Assembly: GCA_030917145.1 (NCBI GenBank)
Contig: JAUPVJ010000011.1
Coordinates: 1 to 14,340, forward strand
DNA from: Patescibacteria group bacterium
Lineage (GTDB): Bacteria > Patescibacteriota > Minisyncoccia > Phycocordibacterales > CAIRYW01
Direction: 5' to 3'
Length of the DNA: 14,340 nt
The position numbers and the translations under genes were made by a program. Of the stretch, positions 13,274 to 14,340 are shown piece by piece. The notes below the pieces were generated by a model. It worked only from the letters and a program-made list of their open reading frames with translations. It did no database searches and was not told the DNA's origin. How positions within the stretch are numbered: position 1 is the stretch's first letter; each line of letters starts with the position of its first letter.

Positions 13274-13510
13274 ATGTTTTACACCTATGTATTACAAAGT
13301 GAAAGAGATCAGTCATTTTACATCGGTTTTACACATGATTTAAGAAAAAGGTTAGTAATGCACAATAAGGGAAAGGTTGTTAGTACAAAACCTAGAAAAC
13401 CTTTTAAATTAGTGTATTATGAAGCTTGCTTAAATAAAGAAAAAGCAATTTCGAGAGAAAAATATTTAAAATCAGGTTTCGGGAAAAATTTTTTAAGAAA
13501 TAGAATTTAA
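13274..13510 (+). CDS. Single-domain GIY-YIG endonuclease-family protein
   Basis: 78 residues, essentially one GIY-YIG domain. YTYVLQS (3-9) and FYIGFT (15-20) are the two signature strands; DLRKRLVMHNKGKV carries the expected catalytic Arg, and KPFKLVYYEA the catalytic Glu. AISREKYLKSGFGKNFL is typical of the short, multicopy GIY-YIG proteins of many bacteria. No DNA-binding extra domain is present. The gene lies between a broken 5' copy of tRNA-Lys and the intact tRNA-Lys, whose repeat begins 4 nt after the TAA; that placement suggests a homing-type insertion. The ATG is the first start after the fragment. Whether it is an active nuclease is not known; its biological substrate is not identified. 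Confidence 0.85.
   Translation: MFYTYVLQSERDQSFYIGFTHDLRKRLVMHNKGKVVSTKPRKPFKLVYYEACLNKEKAISREKYLKSGFGKNFLRNRI
13501..13506 (+). promoter_or_regulatory. Probable -10 box of tRNA-Lys
   Basis: TAGAAT, 9 nt before the tRNA, the same hexamer as before tRNA-Cys. It lies inside the last codons of the GIY-YIG gene. No good -35 was seen. Confidence 0.3.
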
Positions 13511-13515
13511 TAACC

Positions 13516-13588
13516 CCACCCATAGCTCAGTTGGTAGAGCAGCTCCCTCTTAAGGAGACGGTCGTAGGTTCGATCCCTACTGGGTGGA
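13516..13588 (+). tRNA. tRNA-Lys (anticodon CTT)
   Basis: The acceptor CCACCCA pairs with TGGGTGG. The D arm is GCTC/GAGC, the anticodon stem GCTCC/GGAGA (outermost G-A mismatch) has loop CTCTTAA (anticodon CTT), and the T arm is GTAGG/CCTAC with loop TTCGATC. The discriminator is A and CCA is not encoded. Its first 23 bases are duplicated upstream of the GIY-YIG gene. Confidence 0.94.
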
Positions 13589-13634
13589 CAAGCACTAAAA
13601 AACTCCCCTGCGGGAGTTTTTTAGTGCTTGTCCA
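13585..13634 (+). terminator. Long hairpin/terminator starting inside tRNA-Lys
   Basis: A perfect 23-bp stem (13585-13607 with 13612-13634), loop CTGC. The inner part AAAAAACTCCC/GGGAGTTTTTT is a standard intrinsic terminator. The outer 12 bp include the last four tRNA bases TGGA, more than a terminator needs. Confidence 0.75.
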
Positions 13635-13735
13635 AGGCGCAGTGATGTTTCGATAGAAATCGAAACCACGAGCCGGGGTCGCGAGATTTCGCTTGTGACT
13701 GACAAGCGAAATACTTGTGATGACAAAGTCCAACC
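13635..13735 (+). repeat. tRNA-Lys trailing element
   Basis: No gene. GTTTCGAT/ATCGAAAC (8 bp, loop AGAA) carries a decayed inverted T-arm copy (ATCGAAACC against the tRNA GGTTCGAT). It is followed by TCGCGAG (13679-13685), an 11-bp stem ATTTCGCTTGT/ACAAGCGAAAT with loop GACTG (13697-13701), one bulged A and CTTGTGA (13714-13720). Stem lengths, loop and bulge equal those after tRNA-Cys, while the stem sequences differ. No direct 3'-end copy is evident. Confidence 0.65.
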
Positions 13736-13757
13736 AAGAGAATTTGACCGATAAAAA

Positions 13758-13786
13758 TAGACAATTACTCGCTTTTAATTTAAACT
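13758..13786 (+). promoter_or_regulatory. tRNA-Leu(UAG) promoter
   Basis: TAGACA (13758-13763), 17-nt spacer, TAAACT (13781-13786), 10 nt before the tRNA 5' end. Confidence 0.4.
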
Positions 13787-13796
13787 GGTTCATATC

Positions 13797-13878
13797 GCGC
13801 GAGTGGTGTAATTGGTAGCCACGCCAGTCTTAGGAACTGGTGCCGCAAGGCATGGAGGTTCGAGTCCTCTCTCGCGCA
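13797..13878 (+). tRNA. tRNA-Leu (anticodon TAG)
   Basis: The acceptor GCGCGAG pairs with CTCGCGC. The anticodon stem CCAGT/ACTGG has loop CTTAGGA (anticodon TAG). A class II variable arm (TGCCGCAAGGCA) and T arm GGAGG/CCTCT (last pair G-T) with loop TTCGAGT follow. CCA is not encoded. The final 20 nt including the trailing CA are repeated exactly 147 nt downstream. Confidence 0.95.
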
Positions 13879-14027
13879 CATAGACACCGTCTTTTTCAGC
13901 GTAGGAAGAAAACTCTACAGGAGTTTTCTTAGGACTCGAAGACCTTTTGAGCCTAAAATTGAGGTTACGAAAATTTTAGCCAAAAGGTGTACTGGTCGTG
14001 TAACGACCGAGTCCTCTCTCGCGCACA
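13879..14027 (+). repeat. tRNA-Leu(UAG) trailing element ending in a 20-nt tRNA copy
   Basis: No gene. A 9- to 10-bp hairpin AGAAAACTC/GAGTTTTCT (13907-13929) is followed by an inverted T-arm piece GGACTCGAA (13932-13940, exact complement of 13859-13867). Next is a two-tier stem CCTTTTG-AGC-CTAAAATT/AATTTTAG-C-CAAAAGG (13943-13987), then GTACT and stem GGTCG/CGACC with loop TGTAA (13994-14008), then CGAGTCCTCTCTCGCGCACA (14008-14027), identical to 13861-13880. A terminator follows 5 nt later, so the element lies inside the tRNA transcription unit. Confidence 0.75.
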
Positions 14028-14032
14028 GAATC

Positions 14033-14057
14033 AAAAAGAGCTTCGGCTCTTTTTTTT
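14033..14057 (+). terminator. Terminator of the tRNA-Leu(UAG) unit
   Basis: AAAAAGAGC, loop TTCG, GCTCTTTTT and a run of eight T. It lies directly after the duplicated tRNA 3' end, as expected if the element was added inside an older tRNA-terminator unit. Confidence 0.85.
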
Positions 14058-14112
14058 GTTTATTTTTCCCCAAACCACGGCTTTGTTAAGCTATTTTGTG
14101 ACACATCTTGAT

Positions 14113-14140
14113 TTGACTTTTCCCTAAAATATGCTATAAT
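14113..14140 (+). promoter_or_regulatory. Promoter of the right-edge gene
   Basis: TTGACT (14113-14118), 16-nt spacer, consensus TATAAT (14135-14140). It leaves a leader of about 105 nt to the ATG at 14252. Confidence 0.7.
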
Positions 14141-14153
14141 AGTAGATAGTAAA

Positions 14154-14251
14154 CAACGTTGTCGAAGTTCGGAATAGTTTCCCCGCGAGTCGCGGAGAAG
14201 CAATGCCGATATTTCGGCTTTCTGTACTTTGACACAGTTTCTTAAACTATT
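14154..14251 (+). promoter_or_regulatory. Structured 5' leader, possible cis-regulatory RNA
   Basis: Palindrome ACAACGTTGT (14154-14163). AATAGTTT (14173-14180) pairs exactly with AAACTATT (14244-14251), which touches the ATG. Enclosed are CCGCG/CGCGG (loop AGT), GCCGA/TCGGC (loop TATT) and CTGT/ACAG. The shape is a multi-branch junction closed at the start codon. It does not match a riboswitch class I know. Confidence 0.45.
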
Positions 14252-14340
14252 ATGAGTCACGATCACACACCACCTACACCACACTCTTTCAGCATGAAAG
14301 AGTGTGTCTGGACTATTGTAGCGATGTTACTCTGCGCCCT
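14252..14340 (+). CDS. N-terminus of an unrecognised membrane protein (3' end outside window)
   Basis: About 30 codons are visible and the frame is still open at the window edge. The protein starts MSHDHTPPTPHSFS, a short His/Pro-rich cytoplasmic-looking stretch, followed by MKECVW and a hydrophobic run TIVAMLLCAL that is probably the first membrane segment. A consensus promoter and a folded leader precede it, which supports a real gene although no Shine-Dalgarno sequence is seen and the closing leader stem touches the ATG. A second in-frame ATG (14294) is possible. Family and function cannot be assigned from this piece. Confidence 0.6.
   Translation, partial: MSHDHTPPTPHSFSMKECVWTIVAMLLCA

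Noticed and set aside
13527..13793. Minus-strand open frame containing VGIEPTTVSLRG
   Set aside because: It is the antisense of tRNA-Lys; VGIEPT-type peptides are a known artefact of translating the T arm of tRNA genes backwards.
13797..14057. Classical integrative element or prophage attachment at tRNA-Leu(UAG)
   Set aside because: The repeat pair is only 147 nt apart and encloses no integrase or any gene, so a normal integrated element does not explain it; only the duplication itself is kept as a finding.
14060..14284. 74-codon minus-strand frame at the right edge
   Set aside because: It covers the strong plus-strand promoter, the folded leader and the start of the plus-strand gene; no resemblance to a protein family.

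Overview
The window looks like a chromosomal segment of a Patescibacteria (CPR) bacterium, most likely of the Parcubacteria lineage. This is inference from gene style, not from a marker tree. The DNA is A+T-rich and densely packed. IF-2 is only about 501 residues and has no N-terminal extension. The MurE-type ligase lacks its first domain, L33 has no zinc cysteines, and DUF4446 and a single-domain GIY-YIG protein are present. TGA is used as a stop (FemAB-like gene), so the UGA-Gly code of Gracilibacteria/SR1 does not apply.

Layout. 1-414: 3' end of miaA. 415-652: tRNA-Trp (minus) and its trailing element. 721-1032: rpmG (minus) and tRNA-Tyr (plus), diverging from promoters that share one palindromic -35 box. 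1086-5918 (minus): clpB, an apparently inactive trypsin-like membrane protein and a cysteine desulfurase. 6001-8334 (plus): DUF4446 gene, infB and rbfA, ended by a terminator that overlaps the rbfA stop. 8379-8905: tRNA-Cys and tRNA-Leu(UAA), each followed by a trailing element. 8938-13103 (minus): a tightly coupled cell-wall operon transcribed FemAB-like ligase, MurE-like ligase, then a beta-propeller/DD-carboxypeptidase fusion. 13198-14057: a tRNA-Lys fragment, a GIY-YIG gene, intact tRNA-Lys and tRNA-Leu(UAG), with trailing elements. 14113-14340: a promoter, a folded leader and the first codons of a membrane protein.

The most striking signal is not a protein. Five of the six tRNA genes (Trp, Cys, Leu-UAA, Lys, Leu-UAG) are followed by a 100-180 nt structured element built from pieces of that same tRNA. 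The shared order is: a reverse-complement copy of the acceptor 3' strand and T arm, split by a roughly 9-bp hairpin; then further hairpins whose stems differ between copies but keep pairing, while loops (GACTG, TGTAA) and an AGC/C internal loop stay constant; and, clearly in Trp and Leu-UAG and weakly in Leu-UAA, a direct copy of the tRNA 3' end. Leu-UAG has an exact 20-nt duplication and Trp an exact 18-nt one, so removing the interval would leave an intact tRNA. Covariation of stems points to selection on RNA or single-stranded DNA structure. I do not recognise this family.

Separately, a GIY-YIG nuclease gene sits between a duplicated 24-nt piece of tRNA-Lys and the intact gene. The upstream piece is split inside its D loop by a 47-bp palindrome. 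tRNA genes here therefore appear to be repeated targets of small elements. Several protein genes also have a -10 box 6-9 nt before the start codon, which suggests leaderless mRNAs.
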